Source: Devosia equisanguinis (GTDB lineage Bacteria; Pseudomonadota; Alphaproteobacteria; Rhizobiales; Hyphomicrobiaceae). Taken from it: 7,132 nucleotides of DNA. A model generated the notes under the pieces. It saw nothing but the letters and a program-made list of their open reading frames with translations, was not told where the DNA came from and did not search any database. The stretch is taken from contig CAMDMH010000151.1 of NCBI GenBank assembly GCA_945901835.1, forward strand, positions 1-7,132. The letters run 5' to 3'. The position numbers and the translations under genes are program-made. This document shows positions 7,041-7,132 of the stretch, piece by piece. How positions within the stretch are numbered: position 1 is the stretch's first letter; each line of letters begins with the position of its first letter.

Positions 7041-7068
7041 ACAATATAAAGATATCTTTATGTGTCAA
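7041..7068 (-). promoter_or_regulatory. Sigma70-like promoter of the methionine operon
   Basis: On the minus strand a perfect -35 hexamer TTGACA (7063-7068) is followed after 16 bp by TATTGT (7041-7046), which matches four of six bases of the -10 consensus. Transcription would start near 7033-7035, leaving a leader of about 25 nt before the ATG at 7009. That leader is too short for a riboswitch. A perfect palindrome fills the spacer, so a bound repressor would directly block RNA polymerase. No other convincing promoter is visible within the operon. The hexamers are seen directly; activity is inferred. Confidence 0.75.
7046..7061. promoter_or_regulatory. Palindromic operator, probable SahR-type site
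   Basis: ATAAAGATATCTTTAT is a perfect 16-bp inverted repeat in an otherwise GC-rich region. It occupies the spacer between the -35 and -10 boxes and touches the last -10 base. ArsR-family dimers bind sites of this length and symmetry. From memory, the motif closely resembles the site reported for SahR, the ArsR-family regulator of the methionine/SAH cycle in Proteobacteria. The adjacent gene encodes such a regulator, so autorepression together with control of metF and metH is the simplest reading. Confidence 0.8.
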
Positions 7069-7132
7069 GAAAAACTTGGGCACATCCCTCTTTGGCTGTC
7101 GAGGACCTTGCTCGGGCCCATGAGCGGGCATG

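Noticed and set aside
6218..7123. 301-codon plus-strand open frame opposite the regulator.
   Set aside because: It is a shadow frame that reads through the promoter and operator; no family is recognisable.
7120..7132. ATG at the right edge on the plus strand as the start of a divergent gene.
   Set aside because: Only four codons are visible, and the nearest GAGGA (7101-7105) is too far away to support a start.

Overview
The window looks like chromosomal DNA of an alphaproteobacterium, most likely in or near the Hyphomicrobiales. The base composition is GC-rich with strongly GC-biased third codon positions. The two-domain ArsR/methyltransferase regulator placed directly upstream of metF is an arrangement I know from that group. 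The genus cannot be fixed from this sequence alone. All well-supported genes lie on the minus strand, so the biological order runs from high to low coordinates.

Layout in transcription order: (1) A sigma70-like promoter at 7041-7068 (TTGACA, 16-bp spacer, TATTGT), with a perfect 16-bp palindrome, ATAAAGATATCTTTAT, filling the spacer. (2) A 340-aa regulator made of an ArsR-type winged helix fused to a class I SAM-dependent methyltransferase domain, probably the SahR-type repressor of the methionine cycle. (3) metF, 5,10-methylenetetrahydrofolate reductase. (4) A free-standing homocysteine S-methyltransferase domain, equal to the N-terminal module of cobalamin-dependent methionine synthase MetH. 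(5) A 173-aa protein with a DUF1493-like, acyl-carrier-like N-terminus followed by two predicted membrane segments. (6) The rest of MetH (pterin-binding, cap, B12-binding and reactivation modules, 895 aa). (7) After a short hairpin-bearing gap, a 116-aa protein with four predicted membrane segments, followed by a probable intrinsic terminator at 275-310. The left edge (1-274) holds no confident gene, only a weak open reading frame that runs out of the window on the minus strand.

Together the genes form a methionine-regeneration operon. MetF makes 5-methyl-THF. The split MetH pair transfers its methyl group through cobalamin to homocysteine, giving methionine and hence SAM. The regulator probably senses SAH or SAM and represses its own promoter. 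Regulator-metF, metF-metH(N) and DUF1493-metH(C) are each joined by a 4-base ATGA stop/start overlap, which suggests translational coupling.

The most unusual point is that metH is cut exactly at the linker between its homocysteine and folate modules, and a gene for a membrane-anchored, carrier-like protein of unknown function sits in the cut. That protein lacks the serine that would carry phosphopantetheine. This is the best candidate here for something undescribed; its role is unknown and any function proposed for it is inference.
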